Positions 1-8,410 of a DNA stretch of 64,000 nucleotides are shown piece by piece (positions within the stretch are counted from its first letter, which is position 1; each line of letters starts with the position of its first letter). Location of the stretch: positions 1 to 64,000 of the forward strand of contig NZ_BCUS01000024.1 of the NCBI RefSeq assembly GCF_001591345.1, read 5' to 3'. This DNA comes from Variovorax boronicumulans NBRC 103145 (GTDB lineage Bacteria; Pseudomonadota; Gammaproteobacteria; Burkholderiales; Burkholderiaceae_C). The position numbers were made by a program, and so were the translations under genes. Under the pieces are notes generated by a model. That model saw only the letters and a list, made by a program, of their open reading frames with translations. It had not been told where the DNA came from and did not search any database.

Positions 1-49
1 CGATGGCGGTCAGGCCGGCCAACTCGTTGGGGATGATGTGGTCTGTCAT
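1..49 (-). CDS. Partial CDS, 5' end only, product unknown
   Basis: Only the first 16 codons are inside the window (reading MTDHIIPNELAGLTAI on the minus strand); the gene continues past the left edge. The ATG has a good AGGAG Shine-Dalgarno 7 to 8 bases upstream, and it starts 14 bases after the stop of the thiolase gene on the same strand. It is therefore probably the next gene of the DUF35-thiolase operon. The fragment is too short to assign a family. Confidence 0.5.
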   Translation of the reverse strand, partial: MTDHIIPNELAGLTAI

Positions 50-63
50 GACGGGCTCCTTCT

Positions 64-1200
64 TCACGCAGCGAGGATGTGAATGGAACACGCGGCATGG
101 TCCACGCCCCAGATGCCGCCGCCCGTCACCTGGCTCAGGCCAAGGCGGGCGCCTTGCACCTGCCGCTTGCCGGCGCGCTGCTGCAGCTGCTCGCACAGCT
201 CGACGATCTGCGCGACACCCGTGGCGCCCGGCGGATGCCCCTTGGCCAGCAAACCGCCGCTCGCGTTCACGGGAATGCGCCCGCCGAGCGCCGTGGCGCC
301 GCTGGCCAGCAATCCCGGCCCTTCCCCAGGCTCACACAGGCCGAGTGCCTCGTAGTACAGCAGCTCGGAAATGGTGAAGGCATCGTGCAGCTCAATCAGG
401 CTGAGATCGCCAGCGCCGACACCGGCCTGCTCGTACGCCAGCCGCGCCGCGCGCCGCGTGATTTCCGCCTCGGTCATGTCCACCTGGTTGATCTCGAACA
501 GGCCCGACTGCACCACCGAGGCCAGCACGCGCACCGGCTTCGCCGTGCCTCGGGAAGGACGTGTGCTGAGCACCAGCGCGGCAGCGCCGTCCACCACACC
601 CGGGCAGCACTGCAGCAGCGTCAGCGGATCGGCCACCATGCGTGAAGCCAACACCTCTTCGCGCGTCACGGGGCGGCAGAAGGTCGCGATGGGGTTGAGC
701 ATGCCGTGGCGTCGGTTCTTCACCGCCACATCCGCCAGCACCTCGGCCGGAACGCCGCGCTCGTGCATGTAGCGCTTCGCGCGCATCGCGTAGAGCGCGG
801 GCATGATCATGCCGCGCCGGTTGTTCCAGTCGCGTTCGTTCATGGGCAGCGCGCCGCCGCCGAGACCGCTCAGGTGGTCCATGCCGAAGACCAGCACCGT
901 CTCGTACTGCCCCGCGCGAAGCGCCTGCAACGCCAGGTGAAACGCGGTGGCCCCGCTCGAGCAGGCGTTGTCGATGTTGTAGACGGCTTCGCCGCCGGTG
1001 CCCAGCTCTCGCAGCGCGCGCTGGCCGGGCAGGTGGCCGCCGAGCGCGTTGCCGCAGTAAAAGGCCTGCACATCGCGCATGCCCACCCCTGCGTCCTTCA
1101 ACGCGGACAGGATGGCGGCCTGCGCGAGCGCCTCTTCGTTGAGATGCGCAAAGCGGCCGAAGTCGGAGATGCCGACACCGATGATCAACGGCTCGTTCAT
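64..1200 (-). CDS. Thiolase-family protein (SCP-x / Ltp2 type)
   Basis: 378 residues with thiolase fold. The nucleophile-position cysteine lies in NACSSGATA (Cys80), and a HDAF motif and NASGGLLAKGHPPGATG (His322 region) follow in the C-terminal half. The second catalytic cysteine of degradative thiolases (C-x-GGG-x-G) is replaced: the sequence reads VTGGGIWG. That pattern is typical of SCP-x-like thiolases and of Ltp2-type retro-aldol lyases. Its start overlaps the end of the upstream DUF35 gene by 4 bases, so the two are translationally coupled. Thiolase/DUF35 pairs are known as heteromeric aldolases or acyl-transferring complexes. Role here: C-C bond cleavage of an acyl-CoA intermediate, inferred. 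The exact substrate is unknown. Confidence 0.82.
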   Translation of the reverse strand: MNEPLIIGVGISDFGRFAHLNEEALAQAAILSALKDAGVGMRDVQAFYCGNALGGHLPGQRALRELGTGGEAVYNIDNACSSGATAFHLALQALRAGQYETVLVFGMDHLSGLGGGALPMNERDWNNRRGMIMPALYAMRAKRYMHERGVPAEVLADVAVKNRRHGMLNPIATFCRPVTREEVLASRMVADPLTLLQCCPGVVDGAAALVLSTRPSRGTAKPVRVLASVVQSGLFEINQVDMTEAEITRRAARLAYEQAGVGAGDLSLIELHDAFTISELLYYEALGLCEPGEGPGLLASGATALGGRIPVNASGGLLAKGHPPGATGVAQIVELCEQLQQRAGKRQVQGARLGLSQVTGGGIWGVDHAACSIHILAA

Positions 1201-1574
1201 GCTGCGGCTCCCTTCAGCGGCGCAAAGGCGTAATCCGGCGTGCCGTCCGGGAGTTCGAACGCGACGGCATGCACCAGGTCACCGATGGCGGGCTCGCTGC
1301 CCTCGGGCCAGGCCAGGCGGCCAAACACCCGCAGGCCGTTGTCGAAGTCGACCATGCCCAGCGCGTACGCGGCCGCCTTGGCGGGATGAACCGTGGTGAA
1401 GGTGTACAGACGCCCGCTGGCGCCCATGGAAACCGGCTCCGCGGCCTCTCCGGCCTGGAGAAACTCGGGGGGTGGGAAGCGCAACTCGCCGGTGTCGCGG
1501 TAGCGCGCCCCCAGCAGCGTCATGCCGTCCGCATCATTGCGGAAGTGCGGTTCAGGGTACTTGGTGATTTCCAT
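1197..1574 (-). CDS. DUF35-type OB-fold protein, thiolase partner
   Basis: 125 residues. The N-terminal segment aligns with the rubredoxin-like zinc ribbon of DUF35 proteins (LLGARYRDTGELRFPPPEF), and the C-terminal OB-fold segment includes RLYTFTTVHPAKAAAYALGM. The protein has no cysteine at all, so the usual four zinc ligands are lost. I chose ATG 1574, with a GAGG ribosome site, rather than the in-frame ATG 63 bases upstream, because family similarity begins at MEITKYPEPHF. DUF35 proteins are obligate partners of thiolase-fold enzymes; the 4-base overlap with the thiolase gene supports a complex. Confidence 0.8.
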   Translation of the reverse strand: MEITKYPEPHFRNDADGMTLLGARYRDTGELRFPPPEFLQAGEAAEPVSMGASGRLYTFTTVHPAKAAAYALGMVDFDNGLRVFGRLAWPEGSEPAIGDLVHAVAFELPDGTPDYAFAPLKGAAA

Positions 1575-1678
1575 GTCTTGCCTCGTCGTTTTAGATTGGC
1601 TAGATTTCAGTTTATGTAGCTGCCCATCCTCAAACAAGGCAGTTTTTTCCCCTGCATCTTTTAGAAGTACTAAATCAA

Positions 1679-2575
1679 ATGAACCGTAGCCGCCTGCCCC
1701 TTCTCGGCCTGCGAGCCTTTGAAGCCACCGCGCGCCATCAAAGCGTCTCGAATGCTGCGGCGGAGTTGTGCGTCACACCCGGCGCGGTGAGCCAGCAAGT
1801 CAAACTGCTCGAGGAAGTCGTGGGCGTGCCGCTGCTGCGGCGCAAGGGCCGCTCGGTCGAACTGACGGACGCGGGCCAAGTGCTGCGGCCCGCGCTCACG
1901 CAGGCATTTCAGACGATCGAACTGACGCTGAACGCCATCGCGCGCGGACCGCGTCACGACACGCTCAAGCTGTGCCTGCTGCCCACGCTCGCAGAGAAGT
2001 GGCTGGTGCCCCGCCTGTCCCGTTTCCACGGGGCGCATCCCGAGCTGGACATCCAGCTCATGACGAGCTTTCGCGAAATCCGCTTTGAAGCCGAGGACGT
2101 GGACATGGCCTCCTTCATGGGAACCGATGTACCTCCAGGCCTTGACGGTCTGAGGTTGTTCGACGACGCCTTCCAACCCGTCTGCAGCCCCGCGTTCCTG
2201 CGCGACACATGCCCGCTCGCGACACCCGCCGACCTGTCGAAGGCGACGCTCCTGCATTCCGTGCGTCGCATGGACGATTGGCAACGCTGGCTCGACCACG
2301 CCGGGTTGGCGAAGCTCAAGCCCAAGCGCCGCTTGTCGTTCGAGAACTCCTCGCTCGCGATCCAGGGGGCTGTCGATGGGCTGGGCGTCGCCATCGTCCA
2401 GCGCGCCTACGCTGTGGAGTTGCTCAAGGTCGGCACACTCGTCGCCCCCTTCGACCTGGTCGCGCGCAGCGACAACGGCTACTACCTCGTGTGGTCTACC
2501 GCGCGCGCGGCAACACCGGCCTTCGGATCCTTTCTTCAATGGATCCGGCAGGAGGTGCGAAACAGCACCACCTGA
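1679..2575 (+). CDS. LysR-family transcriptional regulator, GcvA-like
   Basis: 298 residues. The N-terminal winged helix-turn-helix starts at about residue 5 (LRAFEATARHQSVSNAAAEL), with recognition helix TPGAVSQQVKLLEE. A LysR substrate-binding domain covers about 90 to 295. The wording of the HTH and the LLRRKGRSVELTDAG wing resemble the GcvA subgroup. It is divergent from the DUF35-thiolase operon (105 bases between the starts) and is the likely regulator of that operon. It converges on the iron-ADH gene, leaving only 3 bases between the stops. The ligand is unknown. Confidence 0.88.
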   Translation: MNRSRLPLLGLRAFEATARHQSVSNAAAELCVTPGAVSQQVKLLEEVVGVPLLRRKGRSVELTDAGQVLRPALTQAFQTIELTLNAIARGPRHDTLKLCLLPTLAEKWLVPRLSRFHGAHPELDIQLMTSFREIRFEAEDVDMASFMGTDVPPGLDGLRLFDDAFQPVCSPAFLRDTCPLATPADLSKATLLHSVRRMDDWQRWLDHAGLAKLKPKRRLSFENSSLAIQGAVDGLGVAIVQRAYAVELLKVGTLVAPFDLVARSDNGYYLVWSTARAATPAFGSFLQWIRQEVRNSTT

Positions 2576-2578
2576 GCG

Positions 2579-3814
2579 CTAGGGAGCGATCGTCCTGGTG
2601 ATGGCGGCGAGCATCGCCTCGCGATGGCGATCCAGCAGCCGGTCGTGATTGGCGTTGAAGTTGCGCAGTGCGAGCGCGAGCAGCCGGGGCGCATCGGCGG
2701 CGGGGATTCCACAATCGTGCAAGTCAGTCCGCCACCCTTGCGCCTGGAAGTTGCGTGCCACTTGCGCCGCGACCTGCGCGGCCGTCTCGGTGCCGTTGCC
2801 GCTCGATGGCAGTTCCGTGCCCAGTGCCTCGCCCATCGCGTGCGCCACCTCGGGCACTGCCGCGCCCAGTTCACGGATCATGGCCGGTGCAAAGGCCGCA
2901 TAGCCGCGCGATTGCGTCACCCCTTCGTAGTGGTTGAAGACGCCGACGGCGCACGCGTAGGCCGCGCGCGCCAGCAGCTGGCATGACCAGGGCCGCCCGC
3001 CATCTTCCTCGTCGCGGTTTTGCAGCAACGCAGCGGCGCACAGGTCGATCCGGGCAGCCGCATCGTCCGCTTCGCCCAGCTTCGGATAGGCGTGTCGTGC
3101 CAGTTCCCACGCGTGCCGTCGACTGGCCTGGACCAGCGGGTTGGCTGTGCGCACGGCCCCCATGCACATCAAGGCCCACCAGTAGACCTCGAAGCTCGTG
3201 GAGCGCGCGAGCGCCGCCGGCGCAGTGGCCAGCGCCCTCGTGTCCCAGAACACCGCGCGTGGCCGGGTCTTGGGATCGAAAAATTCCAGGTGATGCGCGG
3301 AACCGCGATAGCGCGCAGCCGAACCGCCACGATTTTGTGCCGAGGTTGGCGAAGTCAGCACATTGAAGATCGGCATCTTCGGCGCATTCAGACGCTGGCT
3401 CACCGGCGGCTCGTCATCGCGATGGACCGTTGCCATTTCCAGCAGGGAACGGTTCTCCCCGAGCAACATGGCAACGATGCGCACGCCCTTGATCACGCTG
3501 CCTGCACCGACAGCAATGAGCGCGTCGGCCTGCACCTCGCGCGCCTTCGCAGCAGCCTCCTCGAGGCACTCCGCAGGCGCGCCTTCGGAGATGCCCGAGA
3601 AGATGCCGACGATGCGGCCACCCGCCAAGGTCTCGATCACTTGCGTGAGCCCGGTGCGCTCACGGACGCTGCGCCCGCACAGGATCAGCGCACGGGAGGC
3701 GCCGGCGCGCTGGAGTTCCCGGGGGAGTTCGATCAGCGCATCCGTCCCCGAGTAAATTCTCAGCGGATAGGTTCGGGCGTGAAAGTCGTGAATGGCCGGT
3801 TCGTCAAAAGACAT
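2579..3814 (-). CDS. Iron-containing alcohol dehydrogenase-fold protein, ligands degenerate
   Basis: 411 residues, the usual length of maleylacetate reductase / iron-ADH proteins. The N-terminal dinucleotide-binding half contains the AVGAGSVIKGVRIVA segment, equivalent to the GGGS motif near residue 100, and a TSPTSAQNRGGSA stretch follows. In the C-terminal half, the helix that normally carries Asp and His of the metal site (D-A-L-x-H) reads RSTSFEVYWWAL. The second pair of histidines is also altered (VFNHYEGVTQSRGYA). The fold is recognisable but classical Fe/Zn coordination looks lost, so catalysis may differ or be absent. It is probably not an ordinary alcohol dehydrogenase. Confidence 0.7.
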   Translation of the reverse strand: MSFDEPAIHDFHARTYPLRIYSGTDALIELPRELQRAGASRALILCGRSVRERTGLTQVIETLAGGRIVGIFSGISEGAPAECLEEAAAKAREVQADALIAVGAGSVIKGVRIVAMLLGENRSLLEMATVHRDDEPPVSQRLNAPKMPIFNVLTSPTSAQNRGGSAARYRGSAHHLEFFDPKTRPRAVFWDTRALATAPAALARSTSFEVYWWALMCMGAVRTANPLVQASRRHAWELARHAYPKLGEADDAAARIDLCAAALLQNRDEEDGGRPWSCQLLARAAYACAVGVFNHYEGVTQSRGYAAFAPAMIRELGAAVPEVAHAMGEALGTELPSSGNGTETAAQVAAQVARNFQAQGWRTDLHDCGIPAADAPRLLALALRNFNANHDRLLDRHREAMLAAITRTIAP

Positions 3815-3951
3815 GTCGAAGCTTTGGGCGGTGGAGGATGTCGCCCAAGGTTAGAGATGGTCATGCCGGTCCACAATGCATATTCCATCGCTTGATCATT
3901 GAGTTCGCCTAAGGATTGCCTGTCGGACGACTGCCGTAGAAGCGAATTGAA

Positions 3952-4142
3952 CCGGGGCTTCATCGTGCCGACTACGGGGCCCATCCGATGCAACGCACCA
4001 AGGCTGCGCTGATCTATCGGTGCACGAAGAATCCGTACGCGGTGCAGCTGCTGCTCGGGTATTCGACACTCGAGTCCACCGTGCGATATCTCGGCATTGA
4101 GGTCGACGACGCGTTGGAGATTTCAGAGCAGACCGAGATCTG
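3952..4142 (+). pseudogene. Tyrosine recombinase (phage integrase) C-terminal remnant
   Basis: From the in-frame stop just upstream (3937-3939), the plus strand reads an integrase C-terminus: residues around HRADYGAHPMQRTKAALIY, then VQLLLGYSTLESTVRYLGI and a VDDALEISEQ tail. The box II pattern H-x-x-R is degraded (HPMQR), and LLGH has become LLGY, while the catalytic tyrosine segment TVRYLG is intact. Everything N-terminal is missing. This family of integrases is common in proteobacterial mobile elements. The fragment marks an old insertion between the iron-ADH and AraC genes. Confidence 0.75.
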
Positions 4143-4337
4143 AAGCGCACGGTCGCTGGCAGCCAACGAATGACTGCTTCCGAGGCAGGCAATCATTTGG
4201 ACTCAAGATCTGAGCGGCTGCAATCAGTCTGGAGCGGCCGCACGCGAAGGACTGCCATGCAACGAATGCCCACGTCGGACTTGCAGCCACCGACGTCAAG
4301 CTCGAGAGCCTGATTGCTTGCTGGGAGCATCGCGCCG
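4143..4337. other. Non-coding remnant next to the integrase fragment
   Basis: No credible gene. The stretch contains two copies of an AACGAATG motif (about 4164 and 4260) in related contexts, typical of the debris that follows this integrase family. It runs up to the end of the AraC gene. Together with 3815-3951, which also carries nothing recognisable, it is probably the residue of a lost mobile element. Confidence 0.35.
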
Positions 4338-5315
4338 TCAGTCCCACGTCCGATTCCCTCCTCGCTGAAATTGCCGCCGGTACGCAGAAGGCGTCGCCCC
4401 GACGATCTGTCCGAAACGGCGCGCGAACTGCGTCGGCTCTCCGAAACCGGTGCTTTCGCCGATCTCCGCCGCAGAGGCGCCTGTAAAGACCAGCAGCGTC
4501 TTGGCGCGCTCGATCCGGCGTTCGGTCACCAGCTCCAGGAAGGTCTTGCCCGTTTCGCTCTTCAGCAGGTGGGCCAGATGCGTGGGCGACACATGGCTCG
4601 CATGCGCCGCGTCGCCCAACGTCAGCTCCTGCGCGAGGTTGCGGCTGATGTAGCGGATGCAGCGCAGCACCGCCGGTCGGTACGACTGCAGGGCCATCCC
4701 CTGCGCCTCGCAGTTGCGAAACTCCTCGCCGTAGCGCCGCCACACCATGCCGATCAGGTGAAGCAGATGGCTGCGAATCAGCAGGTGGCTGGCGGTGTCT
4801 TCGCCCGGCGGCCGCTGCGCTTCCTGCGCCATGTGTTCGCACAGCGCTTGGAGCTGGTGGGTCTCAGTTTCATCGAAGCGGAAATCCAGGCAATGCTGGA
4901 ACCGGAAAGGCGCGAGCTCGGGCGCGCGTGACAACGGCACCTCCGACAGCTCGAACACGTCGAGGTCCAGCGACGGCAGCAGGTAATCCTTGCTGATATT
5001 GATCACATGGAACACGCCGTCGGCCGCGTTCGGGATGTAGTGAACCAGGAAGGGCAGCACGAAGCTCACCGTGCCGGCGCCGATGGCGCGCTGGTTGCCG
5101 CCGATGTAGTGCGTGGTCTCGCCCCGCGTGTTGACGTAGATCTGGAAGTACTCATGCCGGTGCGGCACCGGATTCGGCAGGCAGTTGCTCTGGTCGTGAA
5201 TGCCGAAATAGGCGCGCTGTGCCCGCGCCGCCATCGTGTAGTTGCTGATGGCGGCACGCGCGGCACCGGCGCGGGGCGGCGGCACGAATTCGTCGGGGGA
5301 AGGCGTGGGTGGCAT
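4338..5315 (-). CDS. AraC-family transcriptional regulator with cupin-type sensor
   Basis: 325 residues. The N-terminal half (about 40 to 190) looks like an AraC cupin ligand domain, with PHRHEYFQIYVNTRGETTHY at about 50-70. The C-terminal double helix-turn-helix (about 215 to 315) includes LTLGDAAHASHVSPTHLAHL and the conserved second-HTH segment IGESTGFGEPTQFARRFGQ. It is divergent from the hydrolase/transporter cluster that begins at 5438, with 122 bases between the starts, and is the obvious candidate regulator of it. A TAGACT-like -10 sits near 5393 in that gap. Confidence 0.9.
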   Translation of the reverse strand: MPPTPSPDEFVPPPRAGAARAAISNYTMAARAQRAYFGIHDQSNCLPNPVPHRHEYFQIYVNTRGETTHYIGGNQRAIGAGTVSFVLPFLVHYIPNAADGVFHVINISKDYLLPSLDLDVFELSEVPLSRAPELAPFRFQHCLDFRFDETETHQLQALCEHMAQEAQRPPGEDTASHLLIRSHLLHLIGMVWRRYGEEFRNCEAQGMALQSYRPAVLRCIRYISRNLAQELTLGDAAHASHVSPTHLAHLLKSETGKTFLELVTERRIERAKTLLVFTGASAAEIGESTGFGEPTQFARRFGQIVGATPSAYRRQFQRGGNRTWD

Positions 5316-5437
5316 GAAGAGCTGATCTCAAGATCGCAAGGATTGCATATCTTTGCGCAAGCCTGCGCGTTGAGGTGAGAAGGCCTCGTTCCTAGACTCT
5401 AGCCACTCCTTTCCAAACCTTCCAGAGAGACAAACCC

Positions 5438-6169
5438 ATGTCCCCCCACCCGACGGCCGAGCTCGCGCAAGCGACCGATGTCCCCGCAAATACCGACGCC
5501 CTGCAGGTCCCGCCCGTTTCCATCGACATCGTGGACAGCGACCAACGCTTTCCGGTGCGCCGCGTCTACTGCGTGGGCCGCAACTACCTGGCCCACATCC
5601 GGGAGATGAAGGAAGGCGACGAGCGCGATCCGCCGTTCTTCTTCCAGAAGCCGTCCGACTCGGTGGTGACCGACGGGCGCGTGCCCTACCCCACGCTGAC
5701 GGACGACTTCCAGTTCGAGTTCGAACTCGTCGTGGCCATCGGCACTCATGCGTCGAACGTGACGCCGGAGGAGGCGCTGGATCACGTCTTTGGCTACGCT
5801 GCGGGCCTGGACATGACCCGACGTGACCGCCAGCGCGAATGCAACAAGCGCGGCCTGCCGTGGGAACAGGGCAAGTCTTTCGACCACTCGGCGCCCTGCG
5901 GCCCGATCCATCCGGTAGCGAAGGTCGGGCACATCCGCTCGGGAACACTCAATCTCTCGGTGAACGGCGCGGTGCGGCAAGACTCGGTGCTCGAAAAGAT
6001 GATCTGGAACGTCCACGAGATCGTCAGCGAGCTGTCCAAGCAATACCGCCTGCTGCCCGGCGACCTGATCTTCACCGGCACGCCCGAAGGAGTCGGCCCG
6101 GTGCAGCGCGGCGACAAGCTCACCGGCCGCATCGACGGGCTCGCGCCCCTGCAGGTCGAGATCGTCTGA
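5438..6169 (+). CDS. Fumarylacetoacetate hydrolase family protein (fumarylpyruvate hydrolase-like)
   Basis: 243 residues, single FAH domain. Family signatures are FPVRRVYCVGRNYLAHIREM at about 40, FFFQKPSDSVV, the metal-binding acidic residues in FQFEFELVVAIG, and the YAAGLDMTRRD segment. The wording is close to NagK-type fumarylpyruvate hydrolases of the gentisate pathway, which split a C-C bond in a 1,3-diketo acid in a Mg-dependent reaction. No gentisate dioxygenase or isomerase is next to it, so it may act on another acylpyruvate. First gene of a rightward cluster; the next start lies 25 bases after its stop. Confidence 0.85.
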   Translation: MSPHPTAELAQATDVPANTDALQVPPVSIDIVDSDQRFPVRRVYCVGRNYLAHIREMKEGDERDPPFFFQKPSDSVVTDGRVPYPTLTDDFQFEFELVVAIGTHASNVTPEEALDHVFGYAAGLDMTRRDRQRECNKRGLPWEQGKSFDHSAPCGPIHPVAKVGHIRSGTLNLSVNGAVRQDSVLEKMIWNVHEIVSELSKQYRLLPGDLIFTGTPEGVGPVQRGDKLTGRIDGLAPLQVEIV

Positions 6170-6194
6170 GCCCGCAACAGCACACGGAGACACC

Positions 6195-7073
6195 ATGAAA
6201 CCACTCGAACGCATCTCGTACTCGTCCATCGCGGACCGTCCCGCACTGAAGTTGCCCGGCGGCAAACGACTGGCCGTCTGGGTGATCGTCAACGTCGAGG
6301 AATGGAACATCGACGAGACCATGCCCCGCACCGTGCTGACACCACCGGCCGGCGGTTCGCCGATGCCCGACATCCCGAACTGGGCCTGGCACGAGTACGG
6401 CAACCGCGTCGGCTTCTGGCGCATGCTCGAAGTGATCGACGCGCTCGGCATCAATGCCACGCTCGCCATCAACGGTTCGGCCATCGGCGCCTACGAGCCC
6501 ATCGCCAAGGCGGCGAAGGAACGCCAGTGGGAGTTCATCGGCCACGGCTTCGGGCAGCGCAACATGCAAAAGGTCCCCGACGAGGTCGAGGACATCGCCA
6601 AGACCACCGAGGCCATTCGCGCCTACACCGGCAAGCGCCCGCGCGGCTGGCTCGGCCCGGGGCTCACCGAGACCTGGCACACGCCCGACATCCTGGCCGA
6701 GCAGGGCTACGAGTACGTGTGCGACTGGGTGCTCGACGATCAGCCGGTGCGGCTGAAGACGCGCGACGGCGGCACGATCGTGAACGTGCCCTACACGCAG
6801 GAATGCAACGACGTGGCAATGATGCTGATCCAGCACCACAAGGCCAGCGAGTACCGTGACCGCGCCATCGACCAGTTCGAACAGCTCTATGCCGACGCGA
6901 AAGACTCGGCCCGTGTCATGGCGCTGGTGGTGCACCCGTACATCATGGGCGCGCCGCACCGCCTGCGCTACTTCCGAGAAGCGCTGGCGCACATCCAGAC
7001 GCATGACGGCGTGGCCTTCATGACCGGCGAGCAGATCCTCGACTGGTACGGCGCGGCAAGCCCCGCTGCGTGA
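6195..7073 (+). CDS. Polysaccharide deacetylase family protein (PuuE allantoinase-like)
   Basis: 292 residues with NodB-type carbohydrate esterase 4 fold: VNVEEWNIDE near residue 35, GINATLAINGSAI, EFIGHGFGQRN, a central GWLGPGLTETWHTPDIL, and VMALVVHPYIMGAPHR near the C-terminus. This set matches the PuuE / cyclic-amide hydrolase branch rather than chitin deacetylases. There is no signal peptide, so it is cytoplasmic. In this context it probably hydrolyses a C-N bond in a small cyclic or linear amide, feeding the neighbouring FAH and amidohydrolase. Exact substrate unknown. Confidence 0.8.
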   Translation: MKPLERISYSSIADRPALKLPGGKRLAVWVIVNVEEWNIDETMPRTVLTPPAGGSPMPDIPNWAWHEYGNRVGFWRMLEVIDALGINATLAINGSAIGAYEPIAKAAKERQWEFIGHGFGQRNMQKVPDEVEDIAKTTEAIRAYTGKRPRGWLGPGLTETWHTPDILAEQGYEYVCDWVLDDQPVRLKTRDGGTIVNVPYTQECNDVAMMLIQHHKASEYRDRAIDQFEQLYADAKDSARVMALVVHPYIMGAPHRLRYFREALAHIQTHDGVAFMTGEQILDWYGAASPAA

Positions 7074-7156
7074 ACCCTCGCCGGCACAGCGCCGGCGACC
7101 CCGTGCAACGAACGAACAACAAACAGATTTCTCGCTCGGCGAGAAGGAGACAACAC

Positions 7157-8410
7157 GTGCATTCCTCAACCTCCGTCATTTCACCGGCGGTCGGTGGCGC
7201 GCGCCGCGAGGCGCCCATCACCGCACTGGAGATCGGCATGTTCCTGGTGCTGCTCGCCTCGTACGCGCTCAACGCGATGGACCGACAGATCTTTCCACTC
7301 ATCGCCGCGGACGTGCGCAAGGAGTTCGGCTTCAGTCTGGCAGACACCGGTTTGCTGTCCACCATCTTCACGCTGGGCATGGCCGTGGCCGGCGTCCCGA
7401 CGGGCTACCTGCTGGCGCGGCTGTCGCGCAAGACGGTGTTGCAGATCGGCATTGCGATCTTCTCGCTGGGTACGCTGCTGGCGGCCTACTCGTACGGCTT
7501 CGCCGACATGATCGTCTACCGGGCCGTCACCGGCATCGGCGAAGCGATGCAACTGACGGTGGTGATCGCCATTGCCGCGAGCTACTTCGCGCGCTACCGG
7601 GCCACCGCCGTGGGCGCCATCAACTTCTCTTTCGGCATCGGCGCGATCCTGGGGCCGCTGCTCGGCGGCCACCTGATCGGCGTCGAGCGCGATTGGCGCC
7701 TGCCGCTCATCGTGTTCGGCGTCGCGGGCTTCGCGGCCATGGCGATCATCGCGCTCACCGTGAGCAAGCGCATGACCGAGAACGTGGCGGCCACCGGCGG
7801 GCGCGCCGACCAGCGCGGCGCCACCACGCTGTGGAACCGCAACACGGCTCTGCTGACTGGCATGAGCGTCATCGGTGGGCTCTGCATCTATGGCTACCTG
7901 GGCATGTACCCGACCTTCCTGCGCGAGCACCTGCACTACACGCCGTCGGACACCGGCCGCGTGATGAGCATCTTCGGTTTCGGTGTGTTCGCGTCGATCT
8001 TCGGCGGCTGGCTCGGCGACCGCTTCCATCCCAAGCTCGTGCTCTCGGCGAGCTTCATGGGCACCGGCCTGCTGGGCTTCCTGATGTTCTCGGGCCCCAC
8101 CGACATGGTGGTGCAGTCGGCGCTGTCCTTCGCGTGGGGCTTCGTGGTGAGCGGCGTGCTGTACGTGAACCTGGCGGGGTATCACATCAAGGCGGTGCAT
8201 GCCTCTCTCACGAGCCGCGCCACGGGCGTGTTCGTCACCACGCTGTACGGCGCGGGTGCGGTCGCGGGCTTCGTCATCGGCGGCATCGCCTCGCGCTTCG
8301 GCTGGAGCACGGCCGGACTGGTGCAGATCACGCTGCTGGCGGCTGTCGGCGTGCTGCTCACGCTGCTGCTGCACACCGATCGCATGTCGCTGCCGGCGCG
8401 CAAGCCGTGA
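7157..8410 (+). CDS. MFS transporter
   Basis: 417 residues if started at GTG 7157, which has AAGGAGA 7 bases upstream. A longer frame reaches back to 7070 but has no ribosome site and adds a charged, unconserved leader. About twelve hydrophobic segments are visible, with the MFS loop 2-3 motif GYLLARLSRKTVLQIG. ALNAMDRQIFPLI in the first helix resembles the aromatic-acid/anion symporter type. Likely imports the substrate of the cluster. Its TGA overlaps the next ATG by one base. Confidence 0.85.
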   Translation: MHSSTSVISPAVGGARREAPITALEIGMFLVLLASYALNAMDRQIFPLIAADVRKEFGFSLADTGLLSTIFTLGMAVAGVPTGYLLARLSRKTVLQIGIAIFSLGTLLAAYSYGFADMIVYRAVTGIGEAMQLTVVIAIAASYFARYRATAVGAINFSFGIGAILGPLLGGHLIGVERDWRLPLIVFGVAGFAAMAIIALTVSKRMTENVAATGGRADQRGATTLWNRNTALLTGMSVIGGLCIYGYLGMYPTFLREHLHYTPSDTGRVMSIFGFGVFASIFGGWLGDRFHPKLVLSASFMGTGLLGFLMFSGPTDMVVQSALSFAWGFVVSGVLYVNLAGYHIKAVHASLTSRATGVFVTTLYGAGAVAGFVIGGIASRFGWSTAGLVQITLLAAVGVLLTLLLHTDRMSLPARKP

